Shown: in pieces, positions 25,628 to 34,710 of the stretch
How the letters are laid out: each line of letters opens with the position of its first letter
How positions within the stretch are numbered: position 1 is the first letter of the stretch
Source: Terasakiispira papahanaumokuakeensis
Lineage (GTDB): Bacteria; Pseudomonadota; Gammaproteobacteria; Pseudomonadales; Halomonadaceae
Assembly: GCF_001709345.1 (NCBI RefSeq)
Contig: NZ_MDTQ01000001.1
Coordinates: forward strand, 3,361,307-3,425,306
Reading direction: 5' to 3'
DNA length: 64,000 bases
The notes under the pieces: model-generated
Told to the model about the DNA's origin: nothing
Database searches by the model: none
What the model saw: only the letters and a program-made list of their open reading frames with translations
Position numbers and translations under genes: made by a program

Positions 25628-27979
25628 CTAGATACCAATTTTGCCCCCGTCATTTTTCTGTACGACGACTGTCGCGGAGCGAGGTCGAATACGACGCCCC
25701 TCATCAGTCGCCCGTGTGGCATCCCCATCCATGGGCCAATTGCTCGGATGCTGGATATTCAAGAACAGGGATGTCTTATCGGGGGTCAGGAAGATGCCGG
25801 TCACTTCACAACCATTGGGAGAGACCAGAAAACGCTTGAGGTGCTCCTGATTGCTGGAGTTGACGATAGCATCGGATGGCCCTGCGTTCGGCTCTTTCGA
25901 GACCGCATTAGGCATCACTGCTAACAGTTGGTTGTTGGTGTAATCTTCGACCGGATCATAACCATTATCGGTCTCGATCCAGAGAATCCCTTGGCCATTG
26001 CCCCTATCGTCGTAGAACAAGCCATCCGGTTGTGCGAACTGGTTCAGTTCGGTCAGTCCTGAAAGGTTGCTCGGATCATTGGCTCCACCGCCGAACACGA
26101 AGATATCCCAAGAGAAGCTCGTCGCGCCGATACCATCATCCTGCAAGGTGATAATATGCCCCGCCTCGTTGCCCATTGGGGTCTCACCCTTATTGGCGCC
26201 TTCGCTAAAGTAGCGCGGGCTGACCGCATCAGGATGGACAATATCAGGGCCGATTCCAGGTTCGTCGATATTCATAACACCATTGGTGCCCATTTCCTGC
26301 TCGTTCACCCCGCGTCGACGCCAGTTGTTAGTACATGACATATAGAGTCGGCCACTCTCAGGATCGACAGCGCCCCACTCGGTACGGTCCAGCGATGTGG
26401 CTTCCATATAGTCTGCCGCATCACAAGTTTGAACGATGAGCCCAGCCATATCGTCATCGCCTTCGAGCGCTAAAAGATCAGACAGCTTGCGCCCACTGCT
26501 GTCTCGGGTGTCCGGCTCAAGGGCGACCCAGTGACCCGTGCCGTCATCGTTGAACTTGGCGACATAAAGAACCCCCTTATCGAGATACTTCGCACCAATA
26601 CTCAAGCGGTCGTACTGCTCGCCCGGCCGATTAGCGTCGGCGGGATCCCAGGGTTCATCGGAGACAAAACGATAGAGATATTCACTCAGGGTGTCATGCC
26701 CCATGTAATAAACCAGCGGCTGCCCTGCAACGAGTTTTCCCAGCCAGCACCCTTCGTGACGAAAACGCCCCAGATGAGTTCGCTTGATCGCCCGAGTCTG
26801 GCTGTAGGGGTCCACTTCGACGACATAACCAAAGGTTCGGGTTTCGTTGCGGAAATCGGTGCTCGGATCGGATGATAAGGGCTTTCCAGCGGCGTCTGTT
26901 TTGATGGTCCCATAGGGATACCAGCGACTGAATTCACCATCATCATTTTGTGGATCAGTGGCCGCAGCATACCAACGGTTGTTACCGCGTGAGTGGCCGT
27001 CGCGGCTATGGTTCTGCCCGACCAGCAGACGCTTGTCATCGCTATTGATATATTCGACGTCATCAATGGCACTATTGCGACTCTCGCCGGCCCCCATCCT
27101 GAAATAGTCCGGCCAGTTCTCCTCACAGCTCAGATAGGTTCCCCAAGGGGTGAATCCACAACCACAGTTGCTGTTGGTGCCGCGTGTGGTGCTACCATCG
27201 GGCGAGAAGCGAGTTTTAACGTAGGAGGACCGGGCAACAGGGCCCGACAGCGCGACCGGTGTCGCCGAAGTGATGCGGCGATTGTAGAGTGAATTCTTAA
27301 CGTGCTCCCAGCGGCCACTATCGTTTCTCTTCACATGCACCAGGGTGACCCTATGGGCATTCATCTCTGTGCGTACTTGCTGCGCGTCTCGCGGGTCGGC
27401 AAAACCACCATCGGGAGAGTGGTCAAAATCCTTCCCATCATGCGCCTCTTTGTCCCATTTCCAGAGCGCATCCGGATCGATATATTCGTGATTCACCGCA
27501 AGAATAAACTCACTTGAGGCCTTAGCATCAGATAGCGGGAAATGGTACATCCCATCATGATGCATACCGACGCTGTTAAGCTGAATCTCTGGCGTCATAT
27601 CCAGATCAGGATGCCAATCAGGGGCATTGTCGTTGAGCGGGGTGCCCCAAGGGATGAGCACCTGAGCCGAATACCCTTCGGGCACTACGACACCATCTGT
27701 TTTCGAGCCTTTGATCGAGTCGAACCCCAGCGTAATCGGGTCGCTTCCCGCACTTCCATCAGAACCTGCGCCATGATCTGAGCCCTCACCTGGGCCATCA
27801 GTATGATCGGAGTCGTGATGACTACATGCGGCTAGACTCGACCCCATTATTGTCGCCGATGCCAGTTGCAGACCCCCCTGCAATACACCACGACGACTGA
27901 GACGCCTTTCGATGATCGATCCGAGATGTTCATTTTGGCTATTGTTAGCGATCTTATCGTTACGGATATGCTTACTCAT
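25628..27979 (-). CDS. phoX: PhoX-family alkaline phosphatase, Tat-exported lipoprotein
   Basis: This DUF839/PhoX-type calcium- and iron-dependent phosphatase has 783 residues. The N-terminus has a twin-arginine motif (LSRRGVLQGG, about 28-37), a hydrophobic stretch and a lipobox ending SSLAAC. It is therefore predicted to be exported folded and then lipidated. An acidic Gly/Ser/Asp-rich linker follows. Core features include NHEYIDPDALW, SNCGCGFTPWGTYLSCEENW, GHDTLSEYLYRFVSDEPW and CTNNWRRRG. It releases phosphate from organic esters. I found no clear Pho box upstream. Confidence 0.93.
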   Translation of the reverse strand: MSKHIRNDKIANNSQNEHLGSIIERRLSRRGVLQGGLQLASATIMGSSLAACSHHDSDHTDGPGEGSDHGAGSDGSAGSDPITLGFDSIKGSKTDGVVVPEGYSAQVLIPWGTPLNDNAPDWHPDLDMTPEIQLNSVGMHHDGMYHFPLSDAKASSEFILAVNHEYIDPDALWKWDKEAHDGKDFDHSPDGGFADPRDAQQVRTEMNAHRVTLVHVKRNDSGRWEHVKNSLYNRRITSATPVALSGPVARSSYVKTRFSPDGSTTRGTNSNCGCGFTPWGTYLSCEENWPDYFRMGAGESRNSAIDDVEYINSDDKRLLVGQNHSRDGHSRGNNRWYAAATDPQNDDGEFSRWYPYGTIKTDAAGKPLSSDPSTDFRNETRTFGYVVEVDPYSQTRAIKRTHLGRFRHEGCWLGKLVAGQPLVYYMGHDTLSEYLYRFVSDEPWDPADANRPGEQYDRLSIGAKYLDKGVLYVAKFNDDGTGHWVALEPDTRDSSGRKLSDLLALEGDDDMAGLIVQTCDAADYMEATSLDRTEWGAVDPESGRLYMSCTNNWRRRGVNEQEMGTNGVMNIDEPGIGPDIVHPDAVSPRYFSEGANKGETPMGNEAGHIITLQDDGIGATSFSWDIFVFGGGANDPSNLSGLTELNQFAQPDGLFYDDRGNGQGILWIETDNGYDPVEDYTNNQLLAVMPNAVSKEPNAGPSDAIVNSSNQEHLKRFLVSPNGCEVTGIFLTPDKTSLFLNIQHPSNWPMDGDATRATDEGRRIRPRSATVVVQKNDGGKIGI

Positions 27980-28392
27980 GGAACAGAAGCCTCTCCACTT
28001 TCTGAGTATTTAGAGTTGATAAAAGGGATAGGAGAGGAATCCCTCGAACATCCAGAAGACTCGATAAGTCAGACTAAAGGGGCCCTCCGATGCCCGCATA
28101 AAGGCGCCAAAGAAGCGGTATCGATGGTCGGATCTCTTGACCCAACCCCTTTAGTTTTTCTTGATCACTCATCCGTTCTCTCCCTCCCGATTCCGTTCAC
28201 TTACGCTTAGCACAGACCACTTCGGCACATCACATCCCGAAATGGAAAGCCGCTCCATATTGACCCCATGCCCGTGTCGATATCGTGACGTCTCCATGAA
28301 CACCAGGTCACGATGACATGTCTGATGAGAAACGGCGTAAGCCCCTATCGCGGCTTCAGAAAAGAAAAGCGATCAACACTCTATTACTTGGT
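27980..28392. other. Intergenic region with a long inverted repeat upstream of phoX
   Basis: This 413-bp gap lies between the DUF1566 stop and the phoX start, both on the minus strand. ACTAAAGGGG (28073-28082) has a perfect 10-bp complement CCCCTTTAGT (28146-28155), and the second arm runs directly into a T run on the plus strand. The 63 bases between contain smaller complementary stretches. This could be a rightward small RNA ending in a terminator, or a structured element. There is no obvious coding gene and no clear Pho-box repeat. Confidence 0.35.
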
Positions 28393-28926
28393 TTAATTCT
28401 GTGGGTTCTGCTCCGCACTACGCACAAGGCGTGCAGCCAAGGCAAACCCCTGGGTATGGCCGTCGACTTGACCACTCATAAAATCGACAAAAAAGATCAG
28501 CCTAGGCATGCCTTGAACCGGGGTGACACTCCAGTAAGGCGCGCCTTCGCTGGTGGCGGTGATATCAGGAAAGACGGTGGTATTGATGGCGGGGTTCTCA
28601 CGATCCTCGTCCACGAGGCTATAAAGTTCATCAATGGTGGGCACACGCCACCCCTCGCCCGCTTGGCGGGCTGCATGCTGAGCCGCTTCAAGGGATAACG
28701 AGGCGGGTGAGCCGACACACCCACTCCCCGCCTGCCATGTCGTCCCCATGCTACAACGACGCCAAATTAAGTTCGTTTTGGGGTCAAAAGCCTCGCCTGC
28801 TTGATTCACGACGAATCGATCAATCGTACGCTCCTGCGCTTGAGATTGAGTGCCATCCGCCCATAGGGGATTTGCATTCAAGCAGGAGAAGAGAAGGGGG
28901 CCTAGTACCGTCCATTTTTTCATTAA
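28393..28926 (-). CDS. Secreted DUF1566 (Lcl C-terminal-like) protein
   Basis: This 177-residue protein has a signal peptide (MKKWTVLGPLLFSCLNAN, probably cut near PLWADG) and one DUF1566 domain. Domain marks are VNQAGEAFDPKTNLIWRRC, LEAAQHAARQAGEGWRVPTI, DELYSLVDEDRENPAINTTV and a closing ALAARLVR. Such domains resemble sulfatase-modifying or C-type-lectin-like folds on secreted or surface proteins. The role is unknown. The start at 28926 is supported by AAGGA. Two Cys in the mature part could form a disulfide. Confidence 0.82.
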   Translation of the reverse strand, partial: LMKKWTVLGPLLFSCLNANPLWADGTQSQAQERTIDRFVVNQAGEAFDPKTNLIWRRCSMGTTWQAGSGCVGSPASLSLEAAQHAARQAGEGWRVPTIDELYSLVDEDRENPAINTTVFPDITATSEGAPYWSVTPVQGMPRLIFFVDFMSGQVDGHTQGFALAARLVRSAEQNPQN

Positions 28927-29122
28927 AATGTCCTTTTTAGAGATACCCTTGAAAGAGATGATATAAACCGCGTCCAAAGCCAAACAGGCAAAGCTTCGCG
29001 GCCCGTGGGCAATACACCACACCCTTCATGCCTGACACTTATTAGATGGAGCTTGCATTGAATAAAGAGACCGCGCTGCGGCTATTACAAAAAAACCGCA
29101 ACGCGAAGATAGAGAAAGGGTA

Positions 29123-29446
29123 TTAAGCTACGTAGCGGAGGAACTCATCTGCCGAGTGAATACCTTCTCGTTCCTGGCAGGACTTAAAGAGACGAAATAA
29201 ATTTTTAGCGGTCGCGTTGCCCGTTGAGCTGACCATACGACGCAAACTGGATTCTTTCATCTCAAGTGAATTTGCGATTTCTTCAAACGCTTGGGTTCCA
29301 TTCAAGTAGTCCCTAAGCATTGCATTACCGACCGCAATGTCACCTTCAAGATAAGACTCTAAGGCTTCTAGTAACAAGCTTTTGCGGTAGTCAGGATCTC
29401 GACATAATGTCATGACAGTGTCTTTAAATTCACGTGTTAACGCCAT
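29123..29446 (-). CDS. Antitoxin, helix-turn-helix type (HigA-like)
   Basis: This 107-residue DNA-binding antitoxin of a type II toxin-antitoxin pair has a helix-turn-helix region at EEIANSLEMKESSLRRMVSSTG, followed by NATAKNLFRLFKSCQ. A ribosome-binding site (GAGGTGA) precedes the ATG at 29446. It lies downstream of the toxin gene, the order seen in HigBA-type systems, with only about 27 bp between them. It should bind the toxin and repress the pair. Confidence 0.8.
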   Translation of the reverse strand: MALTREFKDTVMTLCRDPDYRKSLLLEALESYLEGDIAVGNAMLRDYLNGTQAFEEIANSLEMKESSLRRMVSSTGNATAKNLFRLFKSCQEREGIHSADEFLRYVA

Positions 29447-29473
29447 CACCTGTCACCTCATTCAAAATTCGCT

Positions 29474-29863
29474 TTAAGAGATCGCATCTCCAGCATTAGC
29501 TGATGGAGCCAACTCTTTTAGCTTTCTTAATTTGTAATCTTCTAAATAATGTTTGGCCACATTGATCATCTTCTGCTGGTTTGATTTATCGCTGCCAGCG
29601 AACAAAATAATCAATTCATCACCTTCAGTAATGTAATAAATACGGTAGCCGGGTCCGTAATCGATTCGCCGCTCCTTTAAACCGGCACCTCCTGTAATCG
29701 ATTTATGATCACCAAAGTTACCTGCTTCCATCTGCGTGACGGCCTTGGTGACCTTCGCCTGTGCTCGGGCATCTTGAAGCCCAATAAGCCAATCCTTAAA
29801 CGGTGTTTTACCTTCCTGAGTTTGATATTCCTGAGCCTTACGCTCAACGATAGGCAATGTCAC
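29474..29863 (-). CDS. RelE/HigB-superfamily toxin (Gp49-like)
   Basis: This probable mRNA-interferase-type toxin has features of the phage-Gp49/HigB group: GKTPFKDWLIGLQD, a basic helix, GNFGDHKSITGGAGLKERRI, YGPGYRIYYI and LFAGSDKSNQQKMI. Activity is inferred from the family. I chose a GTG at 29863 preceded by AAGGA; the frame is open to a TTG at 29917. An AT-rich stretch with TATAAT-like strings just upstream is the likely promoter of the pair. It lies at the edge of the cobalamin region, 74 bp before the cobF end. Confidence 0.8.
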   Translation of the reverse strand: MTLPIVERKAQEYQTQEGKTPFKDWLIGLQDARAQAKVTKAVTQMEAGNFGDHKSITGGAGLKERRIDYGPGYRIYYITEGDELIILFAGSDKSNQQKMINVAKHYLEDYKLRKLKELAPSANAGDAIS

Positions 29864-29990
29864 TTCAGCAGCATCCTTGCGTTTTCTCAATATAATAACA
29901 TATATGCTATTATTCAATCACTATTCCTGAGCGCCTTCTACCTCAACACTCATTGCTCCAGCATACCTTCATTCACAGCCTCGCCCATGC

Positions 29991-30746
29991 TCACCCACGT
30001 CGGGCCAGTAGGTAGATATCCATAATCCACCCTTGGGTATCGCGGAGGTGTTGGCGGTGCTGCAAGAGGGGTTCGCTGATACGGTCGAGGCGTCCTGCCA
30101 TGAGGCTTTGTTCGGGCATGCCAAGGTAAGCCCCCCACCAGATGTCGTAGTGTTCGGGGTTGGGCAAGGTCGTGAAGGCGCCGCCGCTGTCCAGCATGAC
30201 GGCGACCCGGTCAATGCCATCGGGCCAGCCTTGTTCGCGCAGTTGCCGTCCGGTGGTGATGTGAACCGGAGCACCAATGGCGTTGAGGGGAATACGGTGG
30301 GCAGCGGTCAGCACTTGCAGGCTGGTAATCCCAGGGACGACGGTGACGTTAATGGGCAGGCCTGCAGCCTCCAGGCGTTCGGTAATCCGCAGGCTGCTGT
30401 CATATAGAGAGGGGTCGCCCCAAATCAGCAGAGCGGCGCGGCCCCCTTGGGGGCAATGGGTGGCCAATAGTTGTTGCCAGCAGTGGGCGATCGCATCGTG
30501 CCATTGCCGCACATTCTGCTGATAATCGCCTTGAGCAGCCCGTGTGGGCAGGTCAAATTCGACGATATTGGCTTTGGCTGATAACCAACGCTCACAGATC
30601 AAGCGTCGCAGATCCAATAAGTCGCTTTTCGCCTTGCCTTTACGGGGTAGTAAGACCACGTCCGCTTGGGCCAAGGTGTTCACGGCCGCCAATGTCAAGT
30701 GATCGGGGTTGCCGGTACCGATCCCAATCAATGCCAGTTGTATCAT
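29991..30746 (-). CDS. cobF: Precorrin-6A synthase (deacetylating) CobF
   Basis: This SAM-dependent C1-methyltransferase of the aerobic cobalamin pathway makes precorrin-6A with loss of acetate. At 251 residues, it opens with the tetrapyrrole-methylase signature LALIGIGTGNPDHLTL and continues with VLLPRKGKAKSDL, LLIWGDPSLYDS and VTVVPGITSLQVLTAAH. CobF occurs only in the oxygen-dependent route. It is the last gene of the leftward cobL-cobE-cobM-cobF unit. Its start shares one base with the cobM stop. Confidence 0.95.
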   Translation of the reverse strand: MIQLALIGIGTGNPDHLTLAAVNTLAQADVVLLPRKGKAKSDLLDLRRLICERWLSAKANIVEFDLPTRAAQGDYQQNVRQWHDAIAHCWQQLLATHCPQGGRAALLIWGDPSLYDSSLRITERLEAAGLPINVTVVPGITSLQVLTAAHRIPLNAIGAPVHITTGRQLREQGWPDGIDRVAVMLDSGGAFTTLPNPEHYDIWWGAYLGMPEQSLMAGRLDRISEPLLQHRQHLRDTQGWIMDIYLLARRG

Positions 30747-31552
30747 CAGGATTCCGGCTCTCCCTCTGCGCCACGATAAAAGGGTGAATCACTGCTTTGT
30801 GGGCGAAAGCGTCGGTCATAACCGATGGCGTAAAGGCGGCTTTCTTCACCGTCGTCGCGGGTTTGTTTCAGGCCGGGACCTATCAGAATAAGCGCAGTTC
30901 GAGTCATGGCTGGGGCGACTTCATCCAAGACAGCCGCGAGGGTCGAGCGAATGACTCGCTGATCGGGCCAGCTGGCCCGCCAGACAATGGCGACCGGCGT
31001 CTCCGGAGGATAAAAGGGCGTCACTTGATCGACCACCTGATCCAACTGGTGAATCGACAGGTGCACGGCCAAAGTCGTTCCCGTGGCCGCAAAAGCCGCC
31101 AAAGTTTCGCCTTCGGGCATGGCACTGGCACGGCCTGAGGTACGGGTCAGCACCAGCGATTGAGCCTGGGTGGGAATAGTCAATTCTTGCTCTAGCGCTG
31201 CGGCGGCCGCCGCAAAAGCGGGAACACCAGGCGTCACGGTATAAGGGATCTGTAAAGCCTGCAGCCGAGCCAATTGCTCGCCCATGGCCGACCAAACGGA
31301 AAGATCGCCTGAATGCAGTCGAGCAATATCCAACCCTTGAGCATGGGCGCTTTGGATCTGCGCCATAATCTCATCTAATGATAAGGGCGCGGTGTTAATG
31401 ATCATCGCATCTTCAGGGCAATGGGCCAGGATGCCTTCAGGCACTAATGATCCGGCATAAAGACAGACCGGAGAAGCGGCGAGCAGATCCCGCCCGCGTA
31501 ATGTCAGCAGATCCGGCGCCCCCGGCCCGGCGCCAATAAAGTGAACGGTCAT
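30746..31552 (-). CDS. cobM: Precorrin-4 C11-methyltransferase CobM
   Basis: CobM methylates C11 of precorrin-4. It has 268 residues, with the tetrapyrrole-methylase motifs [20 protein letters not shown] at the N-terminus, [28 protein letters not shown] and a closing ILIGPGL. It lies 63 bp after cobE and directly before cobF. Confidence 0.96.
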   Translation of the reverse strand: MTVHFIGAGPGAPDLLTLRGRDLLAASPVCLYAGSLVPEGILAHCPEDAMIINTAPLSLDEIMAQIQSAHAQGLDIARLHSGDLSVWSAMGEQLARLQALQIPYTVTPGVPAFAAAAAALEQELTIPTQAQSLVLTRTSGRASAMPEGETLAAFAATGTTLAVHLSIHQLDQVVDQVTPFYPPETPVAIVWRASWPDQRVIRSTLAAVLDEVAPAMTRTALILIGPGLKQTRDDGEESRLYAIGYDRRFRPQSSDSPFYRGAEGEPES

Positions 31553-31615
31553 ACAGTGAAATTACCTTGTATTAAACACGTGAAGCGGGATGAAAGGTGC
31601 CCTCATCCACCCCCG

Positions 31616-31990
31616 TCAAGAAGCATTGAGCCAATACGCTAAAGCACAGGTCGCCCGACGTTGAGAAGCAATATAACGCGGTGCCAGCAACGCGCCCCCC
31701 CCTGCGCTAAGCGCCGCGGCTTCAGCAACACTACCGGTGCCTTGTGCTTGCAGGCTATACGGAGACTGTGTCGGTGTCTTCACACCACGAACAACAACGG
31801 CATATAAAGGGCGCTGCCATTGCGCCGCAAAGGGTTGTAGTAAGGCGTATTTATCGGCACAGGTGGCGAAGGCCACTAAAGCCTCTTGGGACAAACCCAC
31901 CGCAACCAAAGCGCCGCTCAAAGCATCAGCCAAATCCTCCCAGGAGGCGGACGCGGTGGCGCCAAACCCGGCCACCACAGAAAAACTCAT
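31616..31990 (-). CDS. cobE: Cobalamin biosynthesis protein CobE (CbiG C-terminal-like)
   Basis: This 124-residue homologue of the CbiG C-terminal domain is called CobE in the aerobic pathway. Marks are VVAGFGATASASWEDLADAL, ATCADKYALLQPFAAQ, GTGSVAEAAAL and a closing ATCALA. Its exact step is not well defined. The start ATG at 31990 overlaps the cobL stop (ATGA), so it is coupled to cobL. A longer frame up to 32068 lies inside cobL and is not needed. Confidence 0.9.
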   Translation of the reverse strand: MSFSVVAGFGATASASWEDLADALSGALVAVGLSQEALVAFATCADKYALLQPFAAQWQRPLYAVVVRGVKTPTQSPYSLQAQGTGSVAEAAALSAGGGALLAPRYIASQRRATCALAYWLNAS

Positions 31991-33195
31991 CGCCAAGTCT
32001 GCCATTGCACAATCGGGTAACGAGCCTTCCAACCACGACGCGGCCCCATGGTTTCGGCCTTGGCCCAATCAAAACGCAGCAACTCACCGCCATTATGGCG
32101 CTGCCAATGGCTCAACAGCGCCTCTGATTCTAATGACACCGCATTGGCCACGACGCGCGTTCCTTCCGCTAAATGCGTCCACAACCAATTGAGCAGCGCT
32201 TCACTGACACCGCCGCCGATAAACACCGTATCAGGTAAAGGCTGATCATCCAGTGTCAAAGGCGCTCGCCCTTCCACCACATGTAAACGATCTTGACCCA
32301 GTGCTAACGCATTCCGGCGCGCCCGAGCAGCACGTTCTGACGATTGTTCAAAAGCCACGGCTTGGGTAAGGTGATGACGAGCCAGCCACTCAATGGCAAT
32401 GGCGCCAGAGCCTGCACCGATATCCCATAGGCATTGTCCGGCCTGTGGGGCCAGCGCCGAGAGCGTCAACGCTCGAATCGGTTGCTTGGTTAATTGGCCA
32501 TCATGCTCAAAGAAATGATCCGGCCAGCCGCTGCTCATCGGTATTGCGGGGCCATCGCCGTCTACTTCTACGCCGACGATCACCGGCGCTTGAATATCCG
32601 GCGGCACCGTATATTCCGCCATGCCCTGACGCCAGCGCTCACGGGCGCCATCCAACGCTTCCAGCAAATGAAGTTGGGAACGGCCAAAACCCCAACGGCT
32701 GATCAGTTGGGCCAGCATGCCGACGGATTGCCCATCACGGACCAAGATCAATAATCGCTGGCCGGGCTGCATATGTGGACGCGCTCGCTGTAACGGCGCA
32801 GCGTGTAAGCCAAGGCAGACCGTTTTCTCTAGCGCCCAGCCGAGCCGGGCAGCGGCCAACCCAAAGGTCGACGGAGCCGGGAAGGCGTGCCATTCTTCTC
32901 GGGCCAAGTAACGGGTAATGGTGGTGCCCGCCCCAAAGCAGAAAGGATCACCCGACACCAGCATGACCACCCGACGGCCACGCTCGGCCAATAACTGCGG
33001 GATGCCATCAGCAAAGGGCACCGGCCAGCACCGCACTTCGCCTTTGAGATCAGGGAGCAAACGCAGATGACGAGCCGCACCAAAGACGACTTCAGCCTCG
33101 TCAAGCGCGGCACGGCTTGCCGCCGATAAGGCGCCTATGCCACTCTCTCCCCACCCAATCAATGTCAGCCATGGAGTTGCTTGCGTGTCCGCCAT
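31987..33195 (-). CDS. cobL: Precorrin-6Y C5,15-methyltransferase (decarboxylating) CobL
   Basis: This two-domain enzyme has 402 residues. The N-terminal half (CbiE-like) starts LTLIGWGESGIGALSAASRA and has VSGDPFCFGAGTTITRYL. The C-terminal half (CbiT-like) has the SAM motif LWDIGAGSGAIAIEWL and VFIGGGVSEALLNWL. It methylates C5 and C15 and decarboxylates the acetate at C12. Its start overlaps the divergent cobK start by 11 bases, so each gene's promoter must lie inside the other gene. Confidence 0.96.
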   Translation of the reverse strand: MADTQATPWLTLIGWGESGIGALSAASRAALDEAEVVFGAARHLRLLPDLKGEVRCWPVPFADGIPQLLAERGRRVVMLVSGDPFCFGAGTTITRYLAREEWHAFPAPSTFGLAAARLGWALEKTVCLGLHAAPLQRARPHMQPGQRLLILVRDGQSVGMLAQLISRWGFGRSQLHLLEALDGARERWRQGMAEYTVPPDIQAPVIVGVEVDGDGPAIPMSSGWPDHFFEHDGQLTKQPIRALTLSALAPQAGQCLWDIGAGSGAIAIEWLARHHLTQAVAFEQSSERAARARRNALALGQDRLHVVEGRAPLTLDDQPLPDTVFIGGGVSEALLNWLWTHLAEGTRVVANAVSLESEALLSHWQRHNGGELLRFDWAKAETMGPRRGWKARYPIVQWQTWR

Positions 33196-33925
33196 ATCTC
33201 ATGTCCTGATACTCGGAGGCACCACCGAAGCCAATGCGCTAGCAGCCACATTGGCCCAACAGACGATACCTGCCACCTTCAGTTATGCCGGTCGCACTCG
33301 TCACCCTAAAGTGCAACCGCTCCCCACCCGTATCGGCGGCTTTGGCGGCGCCGAGGGGCTCGTGACTTATATTCAACAGCATCATATCAGTCATGTGGTT
33401 GATGCCACGCATCCTTTCGCCGCACAAATGAGTCAACATGCTTGGCAAGCCGCTCAAACCACCGCCACGCCATTGATCGCTTTAACGCGTCCGCCTTGGC
33501 AACCACAGCCAGGCGACCAGTGGCACAGTGTCGCGGACTTTGACGCCGCCCTGGCCGCATTAAAAGGGCCAGCTGAACGCGTCTTTGTAGCCACGGGCCG
33601 TCAGCATTTGGCCGCTTTTGCCGCGCAACCCCAGCACCGTTATTGGGTGCGTTTGGTCGATATCCCCACAACGCCCCTACCCCCGTTCGATATCACCCCG
33701 ATTATTGATCGTGGTCCGTTCACTCATGAGGGCGACCTGGCCCTGCTGCGTGAGTATCAAATTCAGCGGCTGGTCTGTAAAAATGCCGGTGGCCAAGGCG
33801 CGAGTGCCAAACTCTCAGCGGCACGCCAATTGGGCCTACCCGTGATCATGATCAACCGTCCAGCCCTACCGCCGAGAAAGGAAGTGCATACGCCTGACGC
33901 CGTGCTCGATTGGTTATATGCCTAA
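33185..33925 (+). CDS. cobK: Precorrin-6A reductase CobK
   Basis: CobK reduces precorrin-6A to dihydroprecorrin-6 with NADPH. The opening HVLILGGTTEANALAATL is the family signature, followed by RIGGFGGAEGL, VDATHPFAAQMS, FVATGRQHL and LVCKNAGGQGASAKL. I chose the GTG at 33185 because GGAG lies 8 bases upstream and the family fold starts there. An ATG at 33137 would extend further into cobL. It is the only rightward gene among the cob genes here. Its TAA overlaps the cobJ stop codon from the other strand. Confidence 0.93.
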   Translation: MSAISHVLILGGTTEANALAATLAQQTIPATFSYAGRTRHPKVQPLPTRIGGFGGAEGLVTYIQQHHISHVVDATHPFAAQMSQHAWQAAQTTATPLIALTRPPWQPQPGDQWHSVADFDAALAALKGPAERVFVATGRQHLAAFAAQPQHRYWVRLVDIPTTPLPPFDITPIIDRGPFTHEGDLALLREYQIQRLVCKNAGGQGASAKLSAARQLGLPVIMINRPALPPRKEVHTPDAVLDWLYA

Positions 33926-34710
33926 ATATCACGCCTTGATTTCACGTCTGAATGATACTGACGTGGCGTATAGACCCAAGGCTGATCACCGGTAAGACGC
34001 GATAGCACTCGGGTTTGGCTTGATCCAATCAACACCAGTGTTCGCATATCCACCTGTTCAGGCACCACCTCCGCGAGGGTCGTCACCGTGACCTGCTCTT
34101 CAGGCGTCGAGACCGCACGAGCCAGAATCACACAACGCTCGGGCTCGCAAACCGAACGCAATGTCGCCAGCGCACGGGCAAAGCCTTCCGGGCGGGCCTT
34201 GGAACGAGGGTTATAAAAGGCCATTGCCAAATCGGCTTCTGCCGCCAGCTGCAACCGTCGCTCGATGATCGACCAGGGCTTGAGGTTATCGGACAAATTC
34301 AAGCAACAGAAATCATGCCCCAACGGTGCCCCCGCACGGGCACTGGCGGCCAACATCGCCGAAATGCCCGGCAGCACCTCAACCGTGAGTGCTCGCCAGT
34401 CAGACGGGCCGTTTTCAATCGCCTCAAACACCGCTGCGGCCATGGCAAAAACGCCGGGATCACCCGATGACACCACGACCACTTGCCGACCGTCAGCCGC
34501 TAAGGCTAGAGCCTCTTGTGCCCGCGCCAGCTCTTGTCGGTTATCCGAAGCATGTCGACGTAAGTTCGGCCGCTCAGGTACGCGTTCGACATAGGGGAAA
34601 TAACCAACCACATCGGTCGCTGCCGCCAAAGCGGCTTGCACCTGAGGCGTAATCAAGTCTTGATCCCCCGGCCCGAGCCCAGCGACCCACAATTGTCCGG
34701 TCCCTGTCAT
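33922..34710 (-). CDS. cobJ: Precorrin-3B C17-methyltransferase CobJ
   Basis: CobJ methylates C17 and contracts the ring. It has 262 residues, with LWVAGLGPGDQDLITPQ at the N-terminus, VVSSGDPGVFAMAAAVFE, VLPGISAMLAASARAGAPLG and NLSDNLKPW, all typical of CobJ/CbiH. It is the last gene of the long riboswitch-led operon and overlaps cobI by four bases. Confidence 0.96.
   Translation of the reverse strand: MTGTGQLWVAGLGPGDQDLITPQVQAALAAATDVVGYFPYVERVPERPNLRRHASDNRQELARAQEALALAADGRQVVVVSSGDPGVFAMAAAVFEAIENGPSDWRALTVEVLPGISAMLAASARAGAPLGHDFCCLNLSDNLKPWSIIERRLQLAAEADLAMAFYNPRSKARPEGFARALATLRSVCEPERCVILARAVSTPEEQVTVTTLAEVVPEQVDMRTLVLIGSSQTRVLSRLTGDQPWVYTPRQYHSDVKSRRDI

Noticed and set aside
27866-28210. 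Plus-strand frame overlapping the phoX start
   Set aside because: It covers the phoX promoter and signal peptide region and lacks protein-like character.
27980-28392. Pho box upstream of phoX
   Set aside because: No pair of CTGTCAT-like repeats at 11-bp spacing is visible on either strand.
28318-28698. Plus-strand frame overlapping the DUF1566 gene
   Set aside because: Antisense to a secreted protein with a signal peptide and domain; the frame has no recognisable features.
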